A stretch of DNA of 64,000 bases, taken from NCBI GenBank assembly GCA_965277615.1, contig CBDIDG010000006.1:248001-312000 (forward strand), given 5' to 3'. A program made the translations under genes and the position numbers. This stretch comes from Bog-532 sp965277615 (GTDB lineage: Bacteria > Actinomycetota > Actinomycetes > Streptosporangiales > Streptosporangiaceae). Below, piece by piece: positions 1 to 17,677 of this stretch. The first letter of the stretch is position 1; the number at the start of each line of letters is the position of its first letter. A model generated the notes under the pieces. That model saw nothing but the letters and a program-made list of their open reading frames with translations, made no database searches and was not told the DNA's origin.

Positions 1-1143
1 ACCGCGCTGGAACGCGGCCTGCTGGAACGGCTGGGCACCCTGGGCGGCAAGCTCCGGGCCGGGCGCAGCCGCAACGATCAGGTCGCCACCGACCTGCGGC
101 TGTACCTGCGGGACCACGTCCGCATGATCGTGTCCCGGCTGGCCGAGCTGGAGACCGCGCTGCTGGGCCAGGCCGAACGGCACGCTGACGTGGCCGCTCC
201 CGGCTTCACCCACCTGCAGCACGCCCAGCCGGTGCTGTTCTCCCACCAGCTGCTGGCCCACGTGCACGCCTTCGCCCGGGACGCGGACCGGCTGCGGGAC
301 TGGGACTCCCGCGCCGCGATCTCCCCGCTCGGCGCGGGCGCGCTGGCCGGTTCTTCGCTGCCGTTCGACCCGGCGGAGCTGGCCAAGCAGCTCGGCTTCG
401 CCGCGGCCACGACCAACTCCATGGACGCGGTCAGCGACCGCGACTTCGCGGCCGAATTCTGCTTCGCGGCCGCGCTGATCGGCGTGCACCTGTCCCGGCT
501 CGGCGAGGAGATCGTGCTGTGGTCCTCGCAGGAGTTCGGCTGGATTGAGATCGACGACGCCTACGCCACCGGCTCGTCGATCATGCCGCAGAAGAAGAAC
601 CCAGACGTGGCCGAGCTGGCCCGGGGCAAGGCTGGGCGGCTGATCGGCGGCCTCACCGGGCTGCTGACCACGCTCAAGGGCCTGCCGCTGACCTACAACC
701 GTGACCTGCAGGAAGACAAGGAGCCGGTGTTCGACGCGGTCGACACGCTGCTGCTGGTGCTGCCTGCCGTGGCCGGGCTGATCAGCACGTTCCGGCTGCA
801 CGCCGAGCGGGTGTCGGCCAGCGCCAGCGCGGGCTTCACCCTGGCCACCGACCTGGCCGAGTACCTGGTGCAGCGGGGGGTGCCGTTCCGCGAGGCCCAC
901 GAGATCGTCGGTCACCTGGTCGTCTGGTGCCAGGTGCACGACGTTGAGCTGGAAGACGTCGGCGACGAGGACCTGCTGCGGGTCTCACCGCACCTGACCC
1001 CGGACGTCCGCCAGGTGCTGACCGTCCGCGGCGCGCTGGAGGCCCGCAAGCAGCGCGGCGGCACCGCCCCGGCCCGGGTCGCCGAGCAGCTCACCGCGCT
1101 GCGCAACCTGGCCGACCAGCACGCCGCCTGGGCCACGAGCTGA
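1..1143 (+). CDS. argH: Argininosuccinate lyase (5' end outside window)
   Basis: Last enzyme of arginine synthesis, splitting argininosuccinate into arginine and fumarate in the cytoplasm. The frame is open from base 1, so the gene begins upstream; about 380 of a usual 460-475 residues are visible. Seen: GRSRNDQ at visible residues 21-27 (substrate-binding motif) and SSIMPQKKNPD near residue 192, the fumarase/aspartase superfamily signature on the catalytic serine loop. The TGA at 1141-1143 lies inside the next reading frame, so the glycosylase gene is probably translated from the same message. No internal stop or frameshift is visible. Confidence 0.97.
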   Translation, partial: TALERGLLERLGTLGGKLRAGRSRNDQVATDLRLYLRDHVRMIVSRLAELETALLGQAERHADVAAPGFTHLQHAQPVLFSHQLLAHVHAFARDADRLRDWDSRAAISPLGAGALAGSSLPFDPAELAKQLGFAAATTNSMDAVSDRDFAAEFCFAAALIGVHLSRLGEEIVLWSSQEFGWIEIDDAYATGSSIMPQKKNPDVAELARGKAGRLIGGLTGLLTTLKGLPLTYNRDLQEDKEPVFDAVDTLLLVLPAVAGLISTFRLHAERVSASASAGFTLATDLAEYLVQRGVPFREAHEIVGHLVVWCQVHDVELEDVGDEDLLRVSPHLTPDVRQVLTVRGALEARKQRGGTAPARVAEQLTALRNLADQHAAWATS

Positions 1144-1811
1144 TACTCGCCCGGGAGTTCTTCGACCGGCCGGCGCTGGACGTGGCTCCGGCCCTGCTGG
1201 GCTGCGTGCTCGAGACCGACACCGCGGCCGGGCTGGTGGCGGTGCGGATCACCGAGGTCGAGGCCTACAGCGGCCAGACCGATCCCGCGTCCCACGCCTA
1301 CCGGCGCAAGTCCGGCCGCAACCAGGTCATGTTCGGGCCGCCGGGGTACGCCTACGTGTACCAGATCTACGGCCTGCACTTCTGCGTGAACCTGGTCTGC
1401 CAGCCCGCCGGGACGGCCGAGGCCGTGCTGTTGCGGGCGGGCCAGGTGGTAGAGGGGGCCGAGGTGGCCTGGACCCGGCGCTCCTCGGCTCGCACCGAGC
1501 TGCAGCTGGCCCGCGGCCCGGCCCTGCTGTGCCAGGTGCTGGCCATCGACCGCCGGTTCGACGGCACCGACGTGTGTACCGAGGACTCACCGGTACGCAT
1601 GCACGGCCCGGGCCCGGGTGACGCGCCCGCGGTCGGCGCGATCCGTACCGGTCCCCGGGTCGGCGTGACCCAGGCGGCAGACTATCCCTGGCGGTTCTGG
1701 ATCGACGGCGACCGCACGGTCTCCGCCTACAAGCGGGCGGTGCGGCGCCCTCGGCCAGTAACGCAAACGGTTACCACTTCGGGCGCCGAAGGTGGCACCA
1801 TTCAGCCGTGA
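1140..1811 (+). CDS. 3-methyladenine DNA glycosylase, AAG/MPG family
   Basis: Base-excision repair enzyme that removes alkylated purines. It matches the mammalian-type AAG family: ITEVEAYSG carries the catalytic Glu region, followed by a VYQIYGLHFCVNLVC core resembling the family's YxxYG block, with a C-terminal RxGV segment. The start is uncertain. GTG at 1182 is the first conventional start, but family-like sequence (LILAREFFDRPALD) continues in frame back to about 1140, where only CTG codons (1128, 1140) are available; 1140 would overlap the argH stop. The TGA at 1809-1811 overlaps the tyrS GTG (GTGA), implying coupled translation. Confidence 0.88.
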   Translation: MILAREFFDRPALDVAPALLGCVLETDTAAGLVAVRITEVEAYSGQTDPASHAYRRKSGRNQVMFGPPGYAYVYQIYGLHFCVNLVCQPAGTAEAVLLRAGQVVEGAEVAWTRRSSARTELQLARGPALLCQVLAIDRRFDGTDVCTEDSPVRMHGPGPGDAPAVGAIRTGPRVGVTQAADYPWRFWIDGDRTVSAYKRAVRRPRPVTQTVTTSGAEGGTIQP

Positions 1812-3094
1812 CCGACATCATCGACGAGCTGACCTGGCGCGGGCTCATATCGCAGTCAACGGACCTGGAGGACCTGCGCAAGGCCCTCAATTCCGGGCCG
1901 GTGACGCTGTACGCCGGATTCGACCCGACCGCGCCTGGCCTGCACATCGGTCACCTCATGCTGCTGCTCACGCTGCGCCGGTTCCAGCTGGCCGGGCACC
2001 GCCCGATCGGTGTGGTCGGCGGGGCCACCGGCCTGATCGGAGACCCGAGTGGCAAGTCGGCCGAGCGCGTGCTGAACCCGCGCGAGCTGGTAGCCGAGTG
2101 GGTTGATCGCATCCGAGCCGAGCTGGAACGATTCCTGGAGTTCGGCGACATGCCGAACAGCGCGAAGATCGTCAGCAACCTGGACTGGACCGCCGGCCTG
2201 CCGGTGCTGGACTTCCTGCGCGACATCGGCAAGCACTTCCCGGTCAACCAGATGCTGGCCCGCGAGTCGGTCAAGGCCCGGCTGGAAGCGGGCGGGATCA
2301 GCTACACCGAGTTCAGTTACCAGATCCTGCAGGCCATGGACTTCCTCGAGCTGTACCGGCGCCAGGACACCACGCTGCAGATCGGCGGCAGCGACCAGTG
2401 GGGCAACCTGGTCGCCGGCGTGGACCTGATCCGCCGGGCCGAAGGTGGCTCGGCCCACGCCCTGGCCACCCCGCTGATCACCAAACCGGACGGCACCAAG
2501 TACGGCAAGTCCGAAGGCGGCGCCATCTGGATCAGCCCCGACCTGATGAGCCCGTACGCGTTCTACCAGTTCTGGCTCAACGTGGAGGACTCCGAGGTAC
2601 CGGGCCTGCTCAAGGTGTTCACGTTCCGGTCCCGGGAGGAGATCGAGGACCTGGAGCGCCAGACGGCCGAGCGCCCCCAGGCCCGGGCCGGGCAGCGCGC
2701 GCTGGCCGAGGAGCTGACCACGCTGGTGCACGGCGCCGACGCCACGGCCCGGGTGATCGCGGCCAGCCGGGCCCTGTTCGGCCAGGGCGACCTGCACGAG
2801 GTCGACCTGCCCACCCTGGCCGACGCGGTCAGCGAGGTCCCGCACGCCGAGGTCTTCCTGCGTGACCCCGACGAGGCCCTACCGCCCGTGGCCGACCTGA
2901 TGGCCCTCACCGGCATCGTCGCCAGCAAGTCTGCGGCCCGGCGGGCTATCGCCGAGGGTGGCGCTTACCTGAACAACACCAAGGTCACGGAGCAGGACGC
3001 TGTCCCGTCCCGGGATGACCTCCTGCACGGCCGGTACCTGATCCTGCGCCGGGGCAAGCGTACGGTCGGCGCCGTCGACGTCCAGCTGGCCTGA
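1808..3094 (+). CDS. tyrS: Tyrosyl-tRNA synthetase
   Basis: Charges tRNA-Tyr with tyrosine; class I synthetase of normal length (428 aa). Seen: HIGH at residues 46-49 within a GFDPTAPGLHIGH context, the second ATP-binding signature KYGKS near residues 231-235 (KMSKS equivalent), and a C-terminal S4-type RNA-binding region (SKSAARRAIAEGGAYLNN, then LRRGKR). The GTG start overlaps the preceding stop by four bases, which places it last in an argH-glycosylase-tyrS unit. A tyrS gene directly upstream of an rRNA operon is unremarkable in actinomycetes. I see no T-box-like leader, as the gene has no leader of its own. Confidence 0.98.
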   Translation: MTDIIDELTWRGLISQSTDLEDLRKALNSGPVTLYAGFDPTAPGLHIGHLMLLLTLRRFQLAGHRPIGVVGGATGLIGDPSGKSAERVLNPRELVAEWVDRIRAELERFLEFGDMPNSAKIVSNLDWTAGLPVLDFLRDIGKHFPVNQMLARESVKARLEAGGISYTEFSYQILQAMDFLELYRRQDTTLQIGGSDQWGNLVAGVDLIRRAEGGSAHALATPLITKPDGTKYGKSEGGAIWISPDLMSPYAFYQFWLNVEDSEVPGLLKVFTFRSREEIEDLERQTAERPQARAGQRALAEELTTLVHGADATARVIAASRALFGQGDLHEVDLPTLADAVSEVPHAEVFLRDPDEALPPVADLMALTGIVASKSAARRAIAEGGAYLNNTKVTEQDAVPSRDDLLHGRYLILRRGKRTVGAVDVQLA

Positions 3095-3105
3095 CGTCAG
3101 GCCAG
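3086..3105. terminator. 20-bp perfect palindrome over the tyrS stop
   Basis: CTGGCCTGACGTCAGGCCAG is fully self-complementary and can fold as an 8-bp stem with an ACGT loop. It includes the tyrS TGA (3092-3094). No T-run follows, so it would be a U-less terminator of the kind common in actinomycetes, or a protein-binding palindrome. Terminator is the likelier reading because the next transcribed unit is the rRNA operon. Confidence 0.45.
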
Positions 3106-3453
3106 TCGGACGCCGAGCCAGCCTGCCGAGGTCATTCCGTTTCGTACGGTTCGGATCCCCCGGTCTGGAATATCCCTACCGGCGGTGAAGTTACAACCCT
3201 CTACCTGGCCAACAGTGTCCGAACGAGGTCTGCTGGCGTGTAAGGTAGGACTACCGCACCACGGAGCCGGCAACGGCGCCTGAACTGCGGCCCGGATTGG
3301 GATCGAATGCCTTTCGGCAAATCGGTTTCGCCGGGACCCCCCGGGACAATTCAATTTCGGTTAACGTGCACAAGCACCATCCGGAGTCGGGTAAGGTTTC
3401 GGAGGTCGGGCGGATCGCCCACTTGTTCCCCAGAATCCATTAAGGGCTCTGGT
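3106..3453 (+). other. Non-coding region upstream of first rRNA operon
   Basis: About 350 bases without a credible gene. The short open frames here have no ribosome site and no family resemblance. TAAGGT at 3241-3246 and at 3392-3397 resemble -10 elements and could mark further rRNA promoters, but neither has a good -35 at 16-18 bases. This stretch shares no visible similarity with the region upstream of the second rRNA operon. Confidence 0.5.
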
Positions 3454-3482
3454 TTGACGAGTGGGAATGCGTCCGGTAAGTT
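3454..3482 (+). promoter_or_regulatory. rRNA operon promoter, copy A
   Basis: TTGACG (3454-3459), a 17-base spacer, then TAAGTT (3477-3482). The spacing is ideal for the housekeeping sigma factor. The -10 lies inside the duplicated rRNA unit, while the -35 lies in unique DNA outside it. Confidence 0.7.
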
Positions 3483-3530
3483 AGAGTAGTTGCCCTGGAG
3501 GCGGCCGGGAGGCTGCTGATGGTGTGCATC

Positions 3531-3551
3531 TGTTCCTTGAGAACTCAACAG
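3531..3551 (+). promoter_or_regulatory. rRNA leader boxA-type antitermination motif
   Basis: TGTTCCTTGAGAACTCAACAG closely resembles the mycobacterial leader boxA core (TGTT...TTGAGAACTCAA). It lies about 50 bases downstream of the promoter and 200 upstream of 16S, as expected for Nus-dependent antitermination. A related TTTGAGAACT occurs in the 16S-23S spacer. Confidence 0.6.
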
Positions 3552-3755
3552 CGTGCTAAAAGCCAGTGCATTAAGCACATACCCCCGTCGATGGGGTGGT
3601 CTCCTTTTTGGGGGCTGCTTTGTCAACGGATTTATATGTCAAGATCGCTGAGCTGATCTGGTCTTTCGGGGCTGGGTTGGTGAGGCACTCTCGAATGCTT
3701 ACATTCCGCTTGGTGCTGACTCGTGAGGGTTGGCCTGCGGTGTGTTTATAGACAT

Positions 3756-8852
<5,097 letters not shown>

Positions 8853-8965
8853 ATACTTCTTATCTTGTTTCGCGTCCACTATGCGGTTCCCGAGGTACGG
8901 TCGGGAACCAGCCGGTCACGGTGTTCATTCACTGGGACCGAAGGTACGGCCGATAACTCCATAGC

Positions 8966-9086
8966 GTTTCGGCGGCCATAGCGAAGGGGAAACACCCGGT
9001 CCCATTCCGAACCCGGAAGTTAAGCCCTTCTGCGCCGATGGTACTGCGCGGGGGACCGCGTGGGAGAGTAGGACGCCGCCGGGCAT
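8966..9086 (+). rRNA. rrf: 5S ribosomal RNA, copy A
   Basis: About 121 nt from GTTTCGGCGGCC to GCCGCCGGGCAT, ends pairing as the terminal helix. The internal CCCATTCCGAACCCGGAAGT and GGGAGAGTAGGACG blocks are diagnostic. It is co-transcribed with 16S and 23S. Confidence 0.96.
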
Positions 9087-9090
9087 ATTT

Positions 9091-9137
9091 GAAGGAGGCT
9101 GCTCCCCGAAAGGGTCGAGCAGCCTCCTTCTTATTTT
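9091..9137 (+). terminator. Intrinsic terminator of rRNA operon A
   Basis: GAAGGAGGCTGCTC pairs perfectly with GAGCAGCCTCCTTC (9117-9130) around a short loop and is followed by TTATTTT. It is a 14-bp stem with a T-tract, a strong factor-independent terminator. Confidence 0.93.
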
Positions 9138-9178
9138 GCGTTCTTATCTTGCGCTGTCGCCGTTGCTACACTGCCCCC

Positions 9179-9358
9179 ATGACCGAGCAGGCCGGGCCGG
9201 ACGACATCAGTGAGCCCCAGGACGAGACGCCGCGGTTGCCGCGGCACCTGGCCGCGCTGGTGGGCGCGCTCAATGGGCCGCCGGATCTGGGCCGCGACCA
9301 TGACCGGTACCTGGCCTACCCCGATCGCGAAGAGACCGGCGGAGCAGCTTCCGCGTGA
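9179..9358 (+). CDS. Small hydrophilic protein, probable antitoxin
   Basis: ATG at 9179 opens a 59-residue frame, rich in Asp, Glu, Pro and Arg, that ends in GTGA overlapping the start of the PIN-domain gene. The order, short acidic protein then PIN nuclease with overlapping stop and start, is the usual vapBC arrangement, so antitoxin is the natural reading. I cannot see a ribbon-helix-helix or AbrB motif; PRLPRHLAALVGALN may form the only helix. The function is inferred from position alone. Confidence 0.6.
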   Translation: MTEQAGPDDISEPQDETPRLPRHLAALVGALNGPPDLGRDHDRYLAYPDREETGGAASA

Positions 9359-9792
9359 TCCTGTGCGACACGGGGCCACTGGTGGCCGCCTTCAACCGGG
9401 CCGACCGTGACCACACCCGCTGTACGGAGTTCCTGACCCAAAACTGGACCCGGCTGGTGATCCCGTCCCTGGCCGTGACCGAGGTCTGCCATCTCCTGGC
9501 CGATCCCCGGCGTCGCGGCCGCCCGGACCTGGCCGCTGAGTTCTGCGCCGCGATCGCCGACGACGAGCTGCGGGTCATCGAGGCGACCCCATACGACTAC
9601 CGCCGGATGGCCGAGCTGCTCACCACCTACGGATCGCTGCACCTGCAGGTGGTGGACGCCTGCGTGGTAGCCCTGGCCGAGCGCCTGGATGTCCGCGAAG
9701 TCGCCACCCTTGACCGCCGCGACTTCCAGGTCATCTCACCCCGTCACCTCCGCCGCGGCGAGCGCCTCACCTTGCTCCCCGGCGACTCCTGA
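9355..9792 (+). CDS. PIN-domain ribonuclease, VapC-like toxin
   Basis: A 145-residue PIN-fold protein, the RNase part of a type II toxin-antitoxin pair. Acidic metal-binding residues are in the expected order: Asp5 in ILCDTGPLVA, Glu in VTEVCHLL (about 42), Asp in VVDACVVALA (about 100) and Asp in TLDRRDF (about 120). GTG overlaps the upstream TGA. VapC toxins typically cleave tRNA or 23S rRNA, which makes its position between two rRNA operons worth noting, though position does not prove the target. Confidence 0.85.
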   Translation: MILCDTGPLVAAFNRADRDHTRCTEFLTQNWTRLVIPSLAVTEVCHLLADPRRRGRPDLAAEFCAAIADDELRVIEATPYDYRRMAELLTTYGSLHLQVVDACVVALAERLDVREVATLDRRDFQVISPRHLRRGERLTLLPGDS

Positions 9793-10046
9793 TCCCCCCT
9801 GCCGACTTGCCAACCGTCACGGCTCAGATCGGCGCCGATGGTGTCGGCTAAGGTGCAGGCATGGGTAACTGCGCTGCCATGACCACGGACCGCCACTAAG
9901 CGGCGGTGCCGAGGCTGCCGTAACCGCGGCCTCACGGCCTGCCCACTGGGGCATGGCCAGGACGTACCGCCGGATCAGTGTCCGGCCGGCCGTCACGCCC
10001 GTATTCCCCGTGCTGCCGGGTCATCCTTGCCTTGATCAGGGGAGTC
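9793..10046. other. Spacer between PIN gene and kinase gene
   Basis: 254 bases with only short unsupported frames, including a 12-codon ATG...TAA frame starting near 9861. No clear promoter or hairpin seen. Confidence 0.4.
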
Positions 10047-10667
10047 ATGTCTCCGTCGCAGCGTTCCGGTCCACCGGACCGGGAACCATTCCCCGGCCCG
10101 TCCGCCGCCGGACCCCCCGGAACGCGAGACCCGCGTGCCGTCACCCTGGTCCTGATGGTCGGGCTTCCCGCGGCCGGGAAAACCACCCGGGCTGAGGAAC
10201 TCGCGGCCATGTACCAGGCGTTGCGGCTGACCCCGGATCACTGGATGATCCCGCTGTTCGGGGATCCGATGGCCGGCGGCCAACGCTGGGTCCTCGAAGG
10301 CCGGCTCATCTCGGTCGCCCTGCAGGCGCTGCGGCTGGGGACCAGCGTCGTGCTCGACTACGGGCTCTGGGGCCGCGATGAACGGTCGGCCCTGCGCTGG
10401 CTGGCCCGGTCGGCCGGAGCAGCATGCCAGGTCGTCTACCTGCCCGTGAGCAAAGACGTCCAGCTGGCCCGTATCGCCCACCGCCAGGAAACGGCGCCGC
10501 ACCAGACCTTCCCGATGACTGAAGCCGACGTGGACGCCTGGCGGGAGCAGTTCCAGGTGCCCGACGCGGCTGAGCTCGACGGCGGTGAGATCCCGGCCCC
10601 GCCCGGGGGCTGGCCCGGCTGGCCGCAGTGGGCCGCTGACCACTGGCCCACCTGTACCGGCCGCTAA
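10047..10667 (+). CDS. P-loop kinase-like ATP-binding protein (AAA_33 type)
   Basis: A 206-residue protein with a Walker A motif GLPAAGKTT near residues 39-47, preceded by a hydrophobic strand (VTLVLMV). The LTPDHWMIPLFGDPMAG and VVLDYGLW blocks fit the nucleoside/antibiotic kinase-like P-loop group often annotated only as AAA family ATPase. ATG at 10047 follows AGGGGAG by three bases, which decides this start over an upstream frame. A substrate cannot be named. It converges on the nucleotidyltransferase gene, eight bases away. Confidence 0.78.
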   Translation: MSPSQRSGPPDREPFPGPSAAGPPGTRDPRAVTLVLMVGLPAAGKTTRAEELAAMYQALRLTPDHWMIPLFGDPMAGGQRWVLEGRLISVALQALRLGTSVVLDYGLWGRDERSALRWLARSAGAACQVVYLPVSKDVQLARIAHRQETAPHQTFPMTEADVDAWREQFQVPDAAELDGGEIPAPPGGWPGWPQWAADHWPTCTGR

Positions 10668-10675
10668 CACCCGGG

Positions 10676-11167
10676 TCAGGCCGTCCGCATCGGCCCGCCG
10701 TCGAGGGCATCGAGCTCGGCCAGGTCGTGGACGTCCTGCGGGCGATGCTCGTACCCGGTACGGAATCGGCGCTGCTGCTGCGCGGACAGGCAGGGCACCA
10801 GGCGGCCCTCGATCGACCCCGTGGTGAACGCGGCCGGTGGATAGTCGAAGTGCCCGCCGTCCAGGTCCGGCTGCCAGCCATGACCGTCCTCGTCGAAGCG
10901 GACCGGATGGACGTCGACCCAGCGCGCGCCCGATGCCCGCAGCTCCATCCGCACCGGCAGCCAATCCGTCTCGGCCACATAGCCCAGCTGGCCGAGTGCC
11001 GGCCAGCAGCGCTCGAGGTCCTCCGCATCGACGGCCAGATCAAGATCCCGGTGCTCCCGGGTCTGCCGTCCAGCCAGGGCGGCGACGCCCCAGCCGCCAC
11101 CCACCCAATGACGAACCCCGGCCCGGTCCAGCCTGTCCAGGACCATGATCACGTCTTCGGAACGCAC
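10676..11167 (-). CDS. Nucleotidyltransferase, Lnu/AadB-like
   Basis: A 163-residue nucleotidyltransferase-fold protein resembling lincosamide and aminoglycoside 2''-nucleotidyltransferases. The HWVGGGWGVAALAG segment is followed by TREHRDLDLAVD, with the paired Asp metal ligands of the pol-beta fold. GTG at 11167 gives the family-like start VRSEDVIMVLDRL; an upstream GTG frame to 11257 would add an implausible Pro/Arg-rich leader. Many chromosomal relatives have no proven resistance role, so substrate and resistance are unproven. Confidence 0.75.
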   Translation of the reverse strand: MRSEDVIMVLDRLDRAGVRHWVGGGWGVAALAGRQTREHRDLDLAVDAEDLERCWPALGQLGYVAETDWLPVRMELRASGARWVDVHPVRFDEDGHGWQPDLDGGHFDYPPAAFTTGSIEGRLVPCLSAQQQRRFRTGYEHRPQDVHDLAELDALDGGPMRTA

Positions 11168-11260
11168 GCCCCAGGCTACGGCGCTACAGCCGTCATCGTG
11201 GACCACGACCGGCCGAGATGTTGGCGGCGGGCGGGACGGTTTCCGCCAGGTGGCCACGGC

Positions 11261-11349
11261 CTAGACGGTGTCCGCGCCGGGGTCGTGCGCCTCCTTGATG
11301 CGGGCCAGCAGGAACACCTCGTAGTCCATGGATAGCCCGACGGAATCCC
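11261..11349 (-). pseudogene. MMPL transporter fragment
   Basis: Reading the minus strand, codons ending in TAG at 11263-11261 encode GLSMDYEVFLLARIKEAHD, which is the highly conserved segment of MMPL/RND lipid and drug transporters (usually GLSMDYEVFLLSRIRE). Similarity stops upstream at about 11349 and the frame ends 22 codons after the conserved Met, so this is a remnant of about 29 codons of a gene usually over 700 residues long. Confidence 0.7.
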
Positions 11350-11384
11350 GGGCCTGTCTCGACGCCGGCGACTCAGCCGCGAGC

Positions 11385-11549
11385 TCGGCTCAGGCCGCCG
11401 CGGTAAGGGTGTGGGTTTCGCTGCACGGGATGGTCACCCTGCGGGCCAGCCTCCCGCGGTTCCCCTGGCCACCCCGCGGCACCCTCCTGGACCAGCTCGT
11501 CCAGCGCGCCGCCGACCTCCACCCTTCCGGCGGAGCCAAGTTTGGATAG
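11385..11549 (+). pseudogene. TetR-family C-terminal fragment
   Basis: The frame ending at TAG 11547-11549 reads VRVWVSLHGMVTLRAS, then FPWPPRGTLLDQLVQR. It matches the C-terminal WHG-type ligand domain of actinobacterial TetR regulators (W..LHG.V.L followed by a terminal helix). No N-terminal helix-turn-helix precedes it; upstream the strand runs into the MMPL fragment. TetR and MMPL genes are often neighbours, so both relics may derive from one lost cassette. Confidence 0.6.
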
Positions 11550-11923
11550 CGGCTCGGCCGGAGATAACTGGCCCGACGGGCCCCGCCCGGGGCCCTGTAC
11601 CTGGCCCGAGAAGAATTCTGAGGAGATTTTCGGGGCGCTGTAGCGCGGTCCGAGGCCGCTGACCTCGGCGGATACACCGGAGCAGGGCGCAGGCCCAGTG
11701 CCGGGTCGGTTCAGTGCGCCGCGCCGATTTGACGAGGGCCCCGTCCATCTCTAGAGTTCTTCTTGCCCCACGGGGGACGGGACGCCGGATGGCGGGCCTG
11801 ATACCCGGGGGAACCCCAAGACCATCGAATCGCCGGGTTTTTCGTGTTCACGGAAGCCCGGTGGCGGCAGTCTTGGACGGGCCGATCGCCTTCCTAGCTG
11901 ACAAAAAGTTCTTCGGGACCGAG
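11550..11923 (+). other. Non-coding region upstream of second rRNA operon
   Basis: About 370 bases without a supportable gene. It carries no visible similarity to the 350 bases preceding the first rRNA promoter, so the two operons have independent upstream regions. Confidence 0.5.
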
Positions 11924-11952
11924 TTGACAGCAAGGATCGGGTCCGGTAAGTT
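11924..11952 (+). promoter_or_regulatory. rRNA operon promoter, copy B
   Basis: TTGACA (11924-11929), a 17-base spacer, TAAGTT (11947-11952). The -35 is a perfect consensus, against TTGACG in copy A, and lies outside the duplicated unit; the -10 is inside it. Confidence 0.75.
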
Positions 11953-12225
11953 AGAGTAGTTGCCCTGGAGGCGGCCGGGAGGCTGCTGATGGTGTGCATC
12001 TGTTCCTTGAGAACTCAACAGCGTGCTAAAAGCCAGTGCATTAAGCACATACCCCCGTCGATGGGGTGGTCTCCTTTTTGGGGGCTGCTTTGTCAACGGA
12101 TTTATATGTCAAGATCGCTGAGCTGATCTGGTCTTTCGGGGCTGGGTTGGTGAGGCACTCTCGAATGCTTACATTCCGCTTGGTGCTGACTCGTGAGGGT
12201 TGGCCTGCGGTGTGTTTATAGACAT

Positions 12226-17322
<5,097 letters not shown>

Positions 17323-17435
17323 ATACTTCTTATCTTGTTTCGCGTCCACTATGCGGTTCCCGAGGTACGGTCGGGAACCAGCCGGTCACGGTGTTCATTC
17401 ACTGGGACCGAAGGTACGGCCGATAACTCCATAGC

Positions 17436-17556
17436 GTTTCGGCGGCCATAGCGAAGGGGAAACACCCGGTCCCATTCCGAACCCGGAAGTTAAGCCCTTC
17501 TGCGCCGATGGTACTGCGCGGGGGACCGCGTGGGAGAGTAGGACGCCGCCGGGCAT
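17436..17556 (+). rRNA. rrf: 5S ribosomal RNA, copy B
   Basis: Same sequence as copy A at offset 8470; about 121 nt with intact terminal helix. Confidence 0.96.
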
Positions 17557-17560
17557 ATTT

Positions 17561-17607
17561 GAAGGAGGCTGCTCCCCGAAAGGGTCGAGCAGCCTCCTTC
17601 TTATTTA
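17561..17607 (+). terminator. Intrinsic terminator of rRNA operon B
   Basis: Same 14-bp stem as in copy A, then TTATTTA. The two operons diverge at the seventh base of the T-tract (9137 versus 17607). Confidence 0.92.
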
Positions 17608-17677
17608 TGTCCTGATTTATTTGCGCTGGGCCGACGGCCGGATCGGCCGCCCAGCGATCTCGTGGAAAGGTGTCACC

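Noticed and set aside
3307..3489. 60-codon frame before the first rRNA promoter
   Set aside because: Runs across the promoter itself, with no ribosome site or similarity; the shared SGKLE ending with the second copy comes only from the duplicated DNA.
9091..9130. rRNA terminator hairpin as an insertion-sequence end
   Set aside because: The perfect inverted repeat is followed by a T-tract right after 5S and occurs in both operons, so terminator explains it fully.
9137..11940. Interval between rRNA operons as a composite transposon or integrative element
   Set aside because: No transposase, integrase or target-site duplication is visible; the flanking repeats are the rRNA operons themselves.
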